64,000 nt of DNA, taken from the NCBI GenBank assembly GCA_947489585.1, contig CANLEE010000001.1:62001-126000 (forward strand), written 5' to 3'. This DNA is from an uncultured Psychroserpens sp. Its GTDB lineage: Bacteria; Bacteroidota; Bacteroidia; Flavobacteriales; Flavobacteriaceae. The position numbers were made by a program, and so were the translations under genes. Shown piece after piece: positions 55,292 through 64,000 of the stretch. Position 1 is the stretch's first letter, and the number at the start of each line of letters is the position of its first letter. Under the pieces are notes generated by a model that saw only the letters and a program-made list of their open reading frames with translations, searched no databases and was not told where the DNA came from.

Positions 55292-57532
55292 TTATTTTAT
55301 TTTAAATCGCAATCCTGCGTAATACATACTTCCAAAAATTGGGCCATACACAAAGGTAGTATCAAAATTTGAACCAAAAGGATCATCTGCTCCTAAAATA
55401 GGGTTACTTTGTCTTACGTTTGTGATATTTTCACCACCTAAATATACTTCAAATTTAGGAGAAAACACTTTAGTCACCTGAGCATTCAATGTTCCCACAG
55501 TTGGAGATTCGCTTGGTAATCTATATTCAATTGAATTAGATGCTGTTGACGCAAAACGTTGCTCACTTAACCAGTTATAAGTCAAATCAAACTTCCAAAA
55601 TGATGTTTCTACTTCTTCTGTATGGGTTTCGTACGATGCATTTGCAAAAAAACGATGTTTCGGAATTAAAGGTTTAGATTGTCTACCAGATATATAATCG
55701 GTTTGTACATCATAATATTTATAAGCGGTCCTAAAATCGAAATGCTCAAATACATTATAATTTAATTCAATCTGAAAACTATTGGCAAAACTATCACCTT
55801 CTAGGTTATAGAAATTAACTTGCTGTGGGTTTTCCCAATCTACAACAACTTGATTTTTAAAATCTGTTCTATAGAAATCTAAAGTGACATCGGCTTTTCT
55901 TCCGAAGAGATTAAATCCTTGCAAATAAGAAACACCGTAATTCCAAGCAATTTCAGGATCTAATCCGTAGATATTTCCGTTGGTATTCAAAATATTAATT
56001 GCTCTAGATGTTGCAAACATATTTTGATTTTCAGCAAAAATATTAGCACTACGTTTTCCTCTTCCAATGGATGCCCTCAAAGCCGACTTTTCCCAAGGTG
56101 TATATCTTGCATGCAAACGAGGCGTAATAAATTCTCCTAATAAATTATGTGTATCAAAACGTAATCCAGCTGTTAGCGTTAACTTATCTAAGTCATCGTA
56201 TGCATATTCAAAAAACGCTCCTGCTGAACGTTCACTACGCTCAAAAGTTGTTCCTAAAGCTAACTCATCATAATGATCATAAGTAAAACCCAAACCTGTT
56301 TTTATCTTATGCCTAGAATCACTAATAATTGAATTATAAATCACATTAGAGTACACACTATTATGATTGATATCGTAAGTATTCAAACCAAAATACGAAT
56401 TTTGGTTATGGTTGCTATACGCAAACTGAACTCCTAAACTTTGCCAAGGCACATCTGGATTAACATATCCGAATTTTGCTGAAATTTCGAAACGCTCTGT
56501 ATCAATCTCACTTCCCCAAGCATTAGTGGTTAAACGATCGGTATCTGGATTAAAATCTAACTGCCCAGCTTGATTTTCATCATTTAAATAACGAACATTA
56601 ATAAAACTCACCAAACCTTTTTCTGGATTGGTATATTGCCAACGATTCATCACATTAACTTGCTTCTTTAGTGGGACATCTAAAAACGTATCGTCATTTT
56701 TATCAAACTTTTTATCTCTTATATTTCCATGTAAATACAAGCCTGTACTCCACCTATCGCTCACTTTTGTATTAAGATGTGTATTAAGTTCTAATCGGCC
56801 ATTAACTGAACCATACATGTTTACAAAAAGACGATCATCTGTAGAAGGTTTTTGAAGCTCGGCATTGATTTGTCCTGCGATGCTTTCAAAACCATTTACC
56901 ACGCTTCCTGCGCCTTTTGTAATTTGAATACTCTCTACCCAAGTGCCCGGAATAAAACTTAGCCCATAAGCTTGTGAAGCACCTCTTATCGATGGAATAT
57001 TTTCAGTAGTAATTAAAATATACTTACTGGTTAATCCCAACATTTTAATTTGGCGTGTACCAGTAACCGCATCTGAGAAATTAACATCAATAGATGGGTT
57101 GGTTTCAAAACTTTCAGATAGATTACAACAGGCTGCTTTTAATAATTCGGCACTGCTAATCGTGCTCACATTTTGAGCATTTAAATACGATTTTGCCGTT
57201 GTTTGCTTTCTTCCAGTTAAAGTAATCTCATCCAACTCACTTGTTGGATTCAGGTAATGTCTGATATATTTTGGTGATGTAATCGTTAAGGTATCGGTTT
57301 TGAAACCAACATAACTAATCACTAATTTTTTATAACTCGTTTGGTATGGCAGACTAAACTTCCCATCTAAGTCTGTCACAACACCAATCGAAGTATTGAG
57401 CCAAAACACATTAGCGCCTGCTAATGGAATGGTTTCATTCTTTGTATTTGCTTCAATAATAACACCTTCAATTTTATCTTGGGAAAGCACTAACATTGGA
57501 AACAAAAACAGTAAAAAAACTAAGTTTTTCAT
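55292..57532 (-). CDS. TonB-dependent receptor, metal-type module
   Basis: A 746-aa outer-membrane receptor: signal peptide, carboxypeptidase-D-like N-terminal domain (VIIEANTKNETIPLAGANVF, DLDGKFSLPYQTS), plug (about 110-215) with LGLTSKYILITTENIPSI and SIQITKGAGSVVNGFESIAG, then the barrel ending YYAGLRFKIK. A CCNLSESFETNPSIDV segment with a Cys pair in the plug is notable. Unlike SusC it has no partner SusD; the neighbours are an HMA-domain protein and a HYC_CC_PP protein, suggesting import of a metal or metal complex. Confidence 0.92.
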   Translation of the reverse strand: MKNLVFLLFLFPMLVLSQDKIEGVIIEANTKNETIPLAGANVFWLNTSIGVVTDLDGKFSLPYQTSYKKLVISYVGFKTDTLTITSPKYIRHYLNPTSELDEITLTGRKQTTAKSYLNAQNVSTISSAELLKAACCNLSESFETNPSIDVNFSDAVTGTRQIKMLGLTSKYILITTENIPSIRGASQAYGLSFIPGTWVESIQITKGAGSVVNGFESIAGQINAELQKPSTDDRLFVNMYGSVNGRLELNTHLNTKVSDRWSTGLYLHGNIRDKKFDKNDDTFLDVPLKKQVNVMNRWQYTNPEKGLVSFINVRYLNDENQAGQLDFNPDTDRLTTNAWGSEIDTERFEISAKFGYVNPDVPWQSLGVQFAYSNHNQNSYFGLNTYDINHNSVYSNVIYNSIISDSRHKIKTGLGFTYDHYDELALGTTFERSERSAGAFFEYAYDDLDKLTLTAGLRFDTHNLLGEFITPRLHARYTPWEKSALRASIGRGKRSANIFAENQNMFATSRAINILNTNGNIYGLDPEIAWNYGVSYLQGFNLFGRKADVTLDFYRTDFKNQVVVDWENPQQVNFYNLEGDSFANSFQIELNYNVFEHFDFRTAYKYYDVQTDYISGRQSKPLIPKHRFFANASYETHTEEVETSFWKFDLTYNWLSEQRFASTASNSIEYRLPSESPTVGTLNAQVTKVFSPKFEVYLGGENITNVRQSNPILGADDPFGSNFDTTFVYGPIFGSMYYAGLRFKIK

Positions 57533-57604
57533 TGTTTATTTTTTGATATGATTATTTGACTGAAGATTATCAGCCTTTAAAAAGATTTGGAAAAAAGAAT
57601 AAAA

Positions 57605-58018
57605 TCAAATCAAAAATACTTGATCGAGCACTTGTATGTCTGCAATCAAGTTTGGAGGAGAATAATGCTTATGCGGAATATTATGTTTTGGTAAAACCTC
57701 ATAAATCGCATTGCACGAATATATAAAAGCCGTTAAAAATAGTTGTTGCTCTAGTTCTAAATCGTCAAAAGATTTAACTGTTAATTGATTTTGGCCTTCA
57801 ACAACATCAAGTACATCCTTACAACAGGATTTTTTTGTGATTTTTTCTTGCTCTACTTCAAAAGCTTCCATCTTGCATTTTTCAACATCACCTAATACCG
57901 ATACGTCTATTAAAACATCTCCACAAAAGTGCTTCTCTACAGTAAAAGATACCGTAGATAATAGCAATAATATTGCCATAATTATAGACGCAGCTTTATG
58001 TAAAACCTGTTTTAGCAT
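57605..58018 (-). CDS. HYC_CC_PP family protein
   Basis: 137 aa with an N-terminal signal/TM segment (IIMAILLLLSTVSFTV) and the signature residues that name the family: H30-F-C32 (HFCG), C65-C66 (KSCCKD) and P121-P122 (HYSPPNL). In Bacteroidota these proteins usually sit next to TonB receptors and metal genes, as here. They are thought to relate to metal handling; direct evidence is thin. A TAACTTTG match (58030-58023) lies only 5 bp before the ATG, so the transcript would be nearly leaderless if it is used. Confidence 0.9.
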   Translation of the reverse strand: MLKQVLHKAASIIMAILLLLSTVSFTVEKHFCGDVLIDVSVLGDVEKCKMEAFEVEQEKITKKSCCKDVLDVVEGQNQLTVKSFDDLELEQQLFLTAFIYSCNAIYEVLPKHNIPHKHYSPPNLIADIQVLDQVFLI

Positions 58019-58078
58019 GATGCAAAGTTATGAAAAAATAAATAGCTCATATGTAGTTTATAAATTGCTTAACAATTT

Positions 58079-58507
58079 TTATTGTTTGAGTTTATAATAA
58101 TAAAACGCAGGAATAAGGAGTAATAATAATATAGGTTGAATCAAAAAACGTCTAAAGTTGAAAAATAAATAATAATCTTCTTGACGTGGATGAATTACAA
58201 AATACAGAAAGAATGCCAACAAGATAACGTAAGCGATTATATATACTAATGCCGAAAACTTGACAATTGATTTATCTTTAAAAAACAGATAAATAATCCC
58301 TAATGACATTAGTGTATTTAATACAAACCGTAATGAAGTATAAAGCGTTAATTTTAGAATTTCACGACGCGGAAAATCCATATGCAAATAATCACTTTTA
58401 AAAAACATCAAGTAAGGATCATAAAATAATTCATTTTCGAAAACGCGAATTAACACAAGTAACCCAAATAGTACCAAAAGCAATATGTATCTGATTGGAC
58501 TACGCAC
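58079..58507 (-). CDS. Exosortase F system-associated membrane protein
   Basis: A 142-aa membrane protein with four TM helices (YILLLVLFGLLVLIRV, YTSLRFVLNTLMSLGIIYLF and others) and an acidic-aromatic loop (FENELFYDPYLMFFKSDYLH). This protein always accompanies XrtF in Flavobacteriia. It starts at a GTG (58507) that overlaps the xrtF stop by 8 bp, so translation is coupled. Partner function unknown. Confidence 0.85.
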   Translation of the reverse strand: MRSPIRYILLLVLFGLLVLIRVFENELFYDPYLMFFKSDYLHMDFPRREILKLTLYTSLRFVLNTLMSLGIIYLFFKDKSIVKFSALVYIIAYVILLAFFLYFVIHPRQEDYYLFFNFRRFLIQPILLLLLIPAFYYYKLKQ

Positions 58508-59054
58508 GTTGTCTTTTTTTATGTTTAGAAAATCGATTTACCCAAAACATCCATAGTAAAAACACCATTCCGTAGATAATCATAGGAAAAATTACAGTAT
58601 GCAAAATATCACGTCGCCAAGGATAATTATACAAGCCAATTGATAAGATGGCAATACGTAATAGGTTTACAGAATAAATCAACACACTACCAGCTAGAAT
58701 ATATAGAAACGTTGACTTAAATCGACCTGCAAAAGCAACAATAAATGAAATAAATAAAATAATAACACTAACCGAATTACAGCCCTCCACTACTCTAGCT
58801 ACAAATTTATTCTCGACAATTAACTTCATGGATGGCTCATTAGGATGCGGCATAACTTTACTGTCATATCCAAATGTATTTAAGAGCAACTCGCTTTGAT
58901 TAGCGACCAAATTAGTAACATAATCGGGATAGTATTTCGAACCATCTGAAAAATCAAGATAAAATTTATAAGTTAATGTCAATACAAAATAAACCGATAG
59001 AAAGGTCAAGATGAATTTTACTACTGACTTATATTTAACGAGAAGTGCTTTCAT
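58500..59054 (-). CDS. xrtF: Exosortase family protein XrtF
   Basis: A 184-aa integral membrane transpeptidase-like enzyme that in other bacteria cleaves and attaches PEP-CTERM-type sorting signals. Catalytic residues are all visible: Cys92 in VVEGCNSVSVI, Arg133 in NLLRIAIL, His152 in RDILHTVIFP. Six TM helices. No PEP-CTERM-like substrate is encoded in this window; in Flavobacteriia its targets are not known. Operon with the 8-bp-overlapping partner gene. Confidence 0.92.
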   Translation of the reverse strand: MKALLVKYKSVVKFILTFLSVYFVLTLTYKFYLDFSDGSKYYPDYVTNLVANQSELLLNTFGYDSKVMPHPNEPSMKLIVENKFVARVVEGCNSVSVIILFISFIVAFAGRFKSTFLYILAGSVLIYSVNLLRIAILSIGLYNYPWRRDILHTVIFPMIIYGMVFLLWMFWVNRFSKHKKRQRA

Positions 59055-59128
59055 TTCGAGTTAAAATTATATAAAATGAATCTAGAAATGGCACTTTTTA
59101 AATACTTTTACAAAAAAATTCGAAACCG

Positions 59129-59581
59129 ATGACCTTAGAAGCCCTAAAACCTAAAGTTGAGTTAATCATCTCAAATAATAAAACTGTAGATGATCGTTTA
59201 CTATCTATTTGCCAACTTCTTGAAAACCATGTTGAATATTACAATTGGGTAGGATTCTATTTTAAAAATGGTGATAAGAACGAATTAAAACTCGGCCCTT
59301 ATGTTGGAGAACCAACCGATCATATAATCATTCCCTTCGGAAAAGGAATTTGCGGACAAGTAGCCGTTTCTAATGAAAATTTTGTCGTTCCTGATGTTTC
59401 TGCACAAGACAACTATATTGCATGTAGTATAACAGTTAAAGCTGAAATTGTAATCCCAATTTTTGTAAATGGCGAAAATATTGGTCAGATTGATATCGAT
59501 TCTAACACACCTGATCCATTTACCTTGGAAGATGAGCACTTTCTAGAGTTCGTTTGCAAAAAAGTTGCTGAAATGTTATAG
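59129..59581 (+). CDS. GAF-domain free-methionine (R)-sulfoxide reductase
   Basis: A 150-aa single-GAF protein. The two catalytic-pair cysteines of free-Met-R-SO reductases are conserved: C75 in GKGICGQVAV and C99 in NYIACSITVKAEIVIPI, with the same 24-residue spacing as Cys94 and Cys118 of E. coli fRMsr (a third Cys is absent). It reduces free methionine-(R)-sulfoxide during oxidative stress, using thioredoxin. Convergent with the membrane protein downstream. Confidence 0.85.
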   Translation: MTLEALKPKVELIISNNKTVDDRLLSICQLLENHVEYYNWVGFYFKNGDKNELKLGPYVGEPTDHIIIPFGKGICGQVAVSNENFVVPDVSAQDNYIACSITVKAEIVIPIFVNGENIGQIDIDSNTPDPFTLEDEHFLEFVCKKVAEML

Positions 59582-59583
59582 AC

Positions 59584-59991
59584 TTATGTCTTAACTTGTT
59601 TTGTAGATTTACTTGTAATTGCAAGAACTATAAAAAGGAAAAATATAAAAATCTTAAAATAGCCTACAACTACATAATTTATACCATAGAAACTATCCCA
59701 AAGAAATATTAAGAGTAATCCTATCAAGAAAAGTTTTGAAAGCATTTTGCTTGTTTTCCTTTTAAAAATTAATAGAATCATAAGCACAATTAGATAAATA
59801 GCTAAGGTGTAATATGTAATAATGAAATCTATTGATAACAAAATCCATCTCCATCCAATTGTTCTATTAATACCATGAGTAACTACTGGAATACCCCACA
59901 TCACTAAATATAGTGTTAACAATGCTAAGTATAAATAAAATAATCGGTTTTCAAGAAACCACCTCAATGTTCTTTTCGGTTTAACACCCAT
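59584..59991 (-). CDS. Four-TM membrane protein of unknown function
   Basis: A 135-aa protein with four hydrophobic helices (LFYLYLALLTLYLVMWGIPV, WILLSIDFIITYYTLAIYLI, LSKLFLIGLLLIFLWDSFYG, VVGYFKIFIFFLFIVLAITS). No family recognised; starts 3 bp after the downstream end of the ABC permease gene, so likely co-transcribed with it. Confidence 0.7.
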   Translation of the reverse strand: MGVKPKRTLRWFLENRLFYLYLALLTLYLVMWGIPVVTHGINRTIGWRWILLSIDFIITYYTLAIYLIVLMILLIFKRKTSKMLSKLFLIGLLLIFLWDSFYGINYVVVGYFKIFIFFLFIVLAITSKSTKQVKT

Positions 59992-59994
59992 GAT

Positions 59995-61245
59995 TTACAT
60001 CCCTGTTCTAATCGCCTCAACAGGATCTAATTTAGATGCAGAGATTGCAGGTATGACTCCAGATATCAACCCAATAAAAGTGGATAATGAGAATCCTAAG
60101 AAAATATTATAGAATGATAAAATAAACTCAAAATCACCTGCTAAAGAGGATGCAATTATGGAGACTATCCATACCAAGATGATTCCTATTATACCTCCTA
60201 AAAGTGATAAAATCACAGCTTCAAATAAAAACTGAAATAAGATAAATTTATTTTTTGCGCCTAATGATTTTTGTATTCCGATAAGGTTGGTACGTTCTCG
60301 TACACTAACAAACATAATATTTGCAATTCCAAAACCACCAACAAGCAGTGAAAAACCACTAATAATCCAGCCAATAAGGTTTAATGTAGAAATAATTCCA
60401 TCTATAAATTGTGTAAAACCTGATATTTTATTCACAAAGAAATTATCTGGCTCATCAGCTTTTAAACCTCTGTAAGCGCGATATTTTTGTTTTAAAACAG
60501 CTTCAAAAGCGCCAACATCTACATCTTTTTCGGGTTTGATAATTATCGCTCCTGGAAGCCCATTTGCACCACCATTTTTAAATCGTCTAACAAAATTTGC
60601 TGGCACATATGCATTCTCATCTGGAGAATCTCCTAAACCTGTTCCCATTTTTTTAAGAACACCAATAACCGTTAATTTTCTACCGTAAACACGAATTGTT
60701 TTACCTATTGGATTAAGGTTTTCAAATAAATTAGTAGCTGTAGCGCTTCCTAAAACAATAACCGGAGCACCAGAATTAGATTCTGATTCAGTGTAAAAAC
60801 GTCCTTGTTCTACCTTAAAATTTTCAATATCATAAATCCCATTAGACACAGGAGTGACATTAACTCCAGAAACCGTATTTCCTTCATACTTTATATTTTC
60901 AGAACCTCCAAAAATAACATAAGCCATAGCATTTATATCTGGCACATTTCTTTGTACAAAATCAAAATCATCATGTTCGGTCTGAGGATAGTTCTCGCGT
61001 TGCCATCTTGGCACATCAGTTGGTCCAAAAGAATACTTAGTCAAGTACATCGTGTTTTTATCAATACCGCTCAATTGGTCTTTGATACTTTTATCAAGAG
61101 AATCAACAGCCGCTAGCACAGCAATAATTGAAAAAATACCAATTGTAATTCCTAATAAGGATAAAAAAGTACGTAATTTATTATTTCGCAAGGCGTTGAT
61201 CGCAAACGAAAAACTCTCTTTAAACAGTCTTAAATAAACTAGCAT
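59995..61245 (-). CDS. MacB/FtsX-type ABC permease, copy 2
   Basis: A 416-aa permease: one TM near the N-terminus (LSLLGITIGIFSIIAVLAAV), a periplasmic MacB_PCD domain (60-260) and three C-terminal TM helices, with the conserved VSVRERTNLIGIQKSLGAKN and ending SASKLDPVEAIRTGM. The N- and C-terminal parts are nearly identical to the tandem copy at 61360-62613, the middle is divergent. These permeases export macrolides, lipoproteins or act mechanically; an ATPase and a MacA-like partner are not in the window. Confidence 0.92.
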   Translation of the reverse strand: MLVYLRLFKESFSFAINALRNNKLRTFLSLLGITIGIFSIIAVLAAVDSLDKSIKDQLSGIDKNTMYLTKYSFGPTDVPRWQRENYPQTEHDDFDFVQRNVPDINAMAYVIFGGSENIKYEGNTVSGVNVTPVSNGIYDIENFKVEQGRFYTESESNSGAPVIVLGSATATNLFENLNPIGKTIRVYGRKLTVIGVLKKMGTGLGDSPDENAYVPANFVRRFKNGGANGLPGAIIIKPEKDVDVGAFEAVLKQKYRAYRGLKADEPDNFFVNKISGFTQFIDGIISTLNLIGWIISGFSLLVGGFGIANIMFVSVRERTNLIGIQKSLGAKNKFILFQFLFEAVILSLLGGIIGIILVWIVSIIASSLAGDFEFILSFYNIFLGFSLSTFIGLISGVIPAISASKLDPVEAIRTGM

Positions 61246-61359
61246 GAAGATTGGTTTATAGTTATAATCTTTAAAGGTAAGACGCTAATAGAAGCATTAT
61301 GTTACATAAAATAGCATCTCAAGTATTAGAATCTCTATAATTTTAGAAAAAAAAGGAAA

Positions 61360-62613
61360 CTACATTCCGGTTCTTATTGCTTCGACAGGATCTAACTTAG
61401 ATGCTGAAATTGCTGGTATAACTCCAGAAACCAAACCAATTAGTGATGACAATCCAAATCCTAGAAAGACATTAGAAAATGATAGAATAAATGTAAAATC
61501 TTCTACTGTTGCATTGGCAATTAATGACACGATCCATACCATAATAACGCCAATCAATCCGCCTAAAAAAGATAAAATTATCGCCTCAAACAAAAACTGA
61601 AATAAAATAAATTTATTCTTAGCACCTAACGATTTTTGTATCCCTATAAGATTGGTTCGTTCGCGAACACTAACAAACATAATATTTGCAATACCAAAAC
61701 CTCCAACCAACAATGAAAAGCCACTAATAATCCAACCAATAAGATTTAATGTAGAGATAATACCATCAATCGCAGTTTGTAAACCCGAAATCACACTAAT
61801 AAAAAACTCATCTATATCATCAGGTTTTAAACCACGTTTGCCTCTTATTTTTTGAATAACATCTGCTTTAAGCTCATCAACATCTGCACTAGATTTTGGT
61901 TTAATGATGACAATATGATTCATGTTCTTGTTATTATCTCCAAAACGGTTTCTAACATAATTTGCTGGCAAAAAAATTGAAATATCATTACTATCACCAA
62001 ATAGACCAGAACCTTGCTTCTTTACAACACCAATAACCGTGAACTTTTGTCCATAGAGTCTAACTTTTTTTCCTAATGGTTCCAACTCACCAAATAATGA
62101 ATTTGCAATTTCATCTCCAATAACGACGACAGCCTTTCCAGTATTAGATTCAGATTCACTATAAAAGCGTCCTTTAGAAAATTGTAATACTTGTATATCT
62201 TCAAACTCATGACTTACAACAACAGTATTAACGCTACTTACCGATTCTGATTCATATCGAATTGTTTCTCGTCTTGCAAAAATTTGATAAGCGACATGCT
62301 CTGCATCAGATAATGATGATTTCAAGTATTTATATTCATTATAGGATACTTCAGGAAATTGAAGTCGTTTCCAACGAGGTACTGTTGTTGGTCCAAACGA
62401 GAATTTAGCCAAATACATAGTATTACTATCTAAACCACTTAATTGTTCCTTAATATCTCTATCTAAAGAATCAACAGCAGCCAGCACAGCAATAATTGAA
62501 AAAATACCAATTGTAATCCCTAAAAGGGATAAAAATGTTCGAAGTTTATTTGTTCGCAACGCATTGATTGCAAAAGAAAAACTCTCTTTAAATAATCTTA
62601 AATATACAAACAT
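61360..62613 (-). CDS. MacB/FtsX-type ABC permease, copy 1
   Basis: A 417-aa permease (ATG at 62613; a longer frame adds 16 residues with no supporting features). Same architecture as copy 2: TM after FKESFSFAINALRTNKLRTF, periplasmic MacB_PCD domain, three C-terminal TMs with SVRERTNLIGIQKSLGAKNK. The central domain is the fast-evolving part. 114 bp separate the two copies. A tandem duplication is the natural explanation. Ligand and partner ATPase unknown. Confidence 0.92.
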   Translation of the reverse strand: MFVYLRLFKESFSFAINALRTNKLRTFLSLLGITIGIFSIIAVLAAVDSLDRDIKEQLSGLDSNTMYLAKFSFGPTTVPRWKRLQFPEVSYNEYKYLKSSLSDAEHVAYQIFARRETIRYESESVSSVNTVVVSHEFEDIQVLQFSKGRFYSESESNTGKAVVVIGDEIANSLFGELEPLGKKVRLYGQKFTVIGVVKKQGSGLFGDSNDISIFLPANYVRNRFGDNNKNMNHIVIIKPKSSADVDELKADVIQKIRGKRGLKPDDIDEFFISVISGLQTAIDGIISTLNLIGWIISGFSLLVGGFGIANIMFVSVRERTNLIGIQKSLGAKNKFILFQFLFEAIILSFLGGLIGVIMVWIVSLIANATVEDFTFILSFSNVFLGFGLSSLIGLVSGVIPAISASKLDPVEAIRTGM

Positions 62614-62724
62614 AAAATGGGTTTGGCCTTTAGAAACTGTAAGATAATAGGTTTTCAACAATTTATTGTTACAAAAAACTTAAATAAACTACGTTTTTGA
62701 CTTATTATAACTCTTGATATTGTG

Positions 62725-62732
62725 TATTTTTG
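62725..62732 (+). promoter_or_regulatory. Bacteroidota -7 box upstream of purH
   Basis: TATTTTTG matches TAnnTTTG, 57 bp before the purH ATG. A TTG lies 25 nt upstream (62697-62699), slightly beyond the usual 17-23 spacing, so the pair is not scored as complete. Confidence 0.5.
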
Positions 62733-62789
62733 GGCTTTAATTTTCACAACTTTTTTCTTTATAGGAAATTCAACGACAACAACACAACA

Positions 62790-64000
62790 ATGAGTAACAA
62801 CAAAACCATTAAATCTGCATTAATTTCAGTATTTAGTAAAGACGGTCTAGAACCTATTGTCAAACAACTTAACGCCCAAAATGTCACTATCTATTCTACA
62901 GGTGGTACAGAAAAATTTATAAAAGATTTAGGTATAGACGTAGTACCTGTTGAAGATGTCACATCGTATCCATCTATTCTTGGTGGACGTGTAAAGACAT
63001 TACATCCAAAGGTTTTTGGAGGTATTTTAAATCGCCAAAATAACGATAGTGATGTTGCTGAATTGGTTGATTTTGATATTCCACAAATTGATTTAGTCAT
63101 TGTAGATTTATATCCTTTTGAAAAAACAGTAGCATCAGGTGCTTCAAACCAAGATATTATAGAAAAAATAGATATTGGTGGCATTTCACTCATTAGAGCT
63201 GCGGCTAAAAATTATGCCGATGTGATTTGCGTATCTTCAGTTGAAGATTATTCTGAGTTTTTAAACCTGCTAACTTCTAAAAACGGAGAGACTTCAGTAG
63301 AAGACAGAAAACACTTTGCAGCTAAGTCTTTTAATGTATCTTCTCATTATGACTCTGCAATTTTCAACTATTTTAATGCAAATCATGATATTGCATCCCT
63401 TAAAATAAGTGAGACAAACGGTAAAGTACTGCGTTATGGTGAAAATCCACATCAACGCGGTTTTTTCTTCGGAAATTTTGACGATATCTTTACTAAACTC
63501 CACGGAAAAGAATTAAGCTACAACAATCTTCTAGATGTTGATGCAGCCGTAAATTTAATGAACGAATTTAAAGGCGAAGCACCAACATTTGCAATTTTAA
63601 AGCACAACAATGCTTGCGGGTTTGCGCAACGTGATTCTATTCATCAAGCCTATACTGATGCACTTGCAGGAGATCCTGTCTCAGCATTTGGAGGTATTTT
63701 AATCGCTAATACTGAAATTGACAAAGCTACTGCTGAAAAGATCCATACTTTGTTTTGTGAAGTGGTTATTGCACCTTCATTTTCAGAAGAAGCATTAGAG
63801 GTTTTAAAAGGAAAGAAGAATCGAATTTTATTAATTTTACATGATATTGATTTTCCTCAAACCACAGTAAGAACTTGTCTTAATGGTGTTTTGGTTCAAG
63901 ATAGAGATCACAAAACAGATAATGTTGCAGATTTAACATATGCGACCAACAATAAACCAAACCAAAATGAGTTAGAAGATTTAATATTTGCCTCAAAAAT
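62790..64000 (+). CDS. purH: Bifunctional AICAR formyltransferase/IMP cyclohydrolase PurH (3' end outside window)
   Basis: Catalyses the last two steps of purine synthesis. From the ATG at 62790 the reading frame runs open to the right edge (404 codons seen). The N-terminal cyclohydrolase domain shows STGGTEKFIKDLGIDV, DVTSYPSILGGRVKTLHPKV and IDIGGISLIRAAAKNYADV; the formyltransferase part begins with LRYGENPHQRGFF, and the catalytic Lys-His pair AILKHNNACGFAQ is visible, followed by DPVSAFGGILIAN. The end lies beyond the window. Confidence 0.97.
   Translation, partial: MSNNKTIKSALISVFSKDGLEPIVKQLNAQNVTIYSTGGTEKFIKDLGIDVVPVEDVTSYPSILGGRVKTLHPKVFGGILNRQNNDSDVAELVDFDIPQIDLVIVDLYPFEKTVASGASNQDIIEKIDIGGISLIRAAAKNYADVICVSSVEDYSEFLNLLTSKNGETSVEDRKHFAAKSFNVSSHYDSAIFNYFNANHDIASLKISETNGKVLRYGENPHQRGFFFGNFDDIFTKLHGKELSYNNLLDVDAAVNLMNEFKGEAPTFAILKHNNACGFAQRDSIHQAYTDALAGDPVSAFGGILIANTEIDKATAEKIHTLFCEVVIAPSFSEEALEVLKGKKNRILLILHDIDFPQTTVRTCLNGVLVQDRDHKTDNVADLTYATNNKPNQNELEDLIFASK

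Noticed and set aside
58023..58030. TAACTTTG box as a firm promoter of the HYC_CC_PP gene
   Set aside because: It is only 5 bp from the start codon and lacks a -33 TTG, so it is mentioned only inside the gene entry.

Overview
This window comes from a low-GC marine-type member of the Flavobacteriia (phylum Bacteroidota). The evidence is the gliding/type IX secretion operon gldK-gldL-gldM-gldN, a SusC/SusD pair, exosortase XrtF, a HYC_CC_PP protein, T9SS-style secreted proteins, a near absence of Shine-Dalgarno sequences, and repeated matches to the Bacteroidota promoter (TTG, about 20 nt, TAnnTTTG). All gene names are assigned from the protein sequence and motifs; no database search was run.

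Layout. 1-6.6 kb: end of a housekeeping block (der, era, an SpoU-type rRNA/tRNA methylase, a CPBP protease and an AraC regulator), with a large secreted C-type-lectin protein running off the left edge. 6.6-7.3 kb: a decayed stretch holding a broken small membrane-protein gene, a terminator and the 3' half of a Met-type tRNA. 7.3-13.6 kb: a four-gene SusC/SusD nutrient-uptake operon behind a candidate sigma-54 promoter. 14-30 kb: an AT-rich accessory region with a LytTR two-component pair, three AraC-type regulators, and many exported hydrolases (two S41 peptidases, two serine beta-lactamase-fold proteins of which one is truncated, a PDZ-alpha/beta hydrolase, an HExxH protein), ending at an initiator tRNA-Met whose 3' side abuts the C-terminal remnant of a serine recombinase. 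The half tRNA at 7.05 kb and the whole tRNA at 30.6 kb lie in the same orientation, as expected for the two ends of an island integrated into a tRNA gene.

30.8-45.5 kb: core genome again, mostly on the minus strand: an LRR protein, an ABC-F ATPase, DUF983, a FAD oxidoreductase, gldKLMN, an arginase-fold protein that has lost half its metal ligands, topA, a small lipoprotein and a membrane protein. 45.6-54.1 kb: plus-strand genes miaB, a YcxB-like protein, a lipoprotein, a sigma-54 activator without a sensor domain, lptE, a TPR protein, secG and groES-groEL; groES has a GG-N10-GC sigma-54-type promoter candidate. 54.2-59.1 kb: DUF6090, then a minus-strand metal-type module (HYC_CC_PP protein, TonB receptor, HMA-domain protein) and xrtF with its partner. 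59.1-64 kb: a free-methionine sulfoxide reductase, a small membrane protein, two tandem MacB/FtsX-type permeases, and the 5' part of purH.

No CRISPR array, intact transposon, rRNA operon or replication origin was seen. The most interesting signals are the candidate degenerate tRNA-bounded island, the two sigma-54-type promoters in the same window as a lone sigma-54 activator, and the arginase-fold protein with lost metal ligands.
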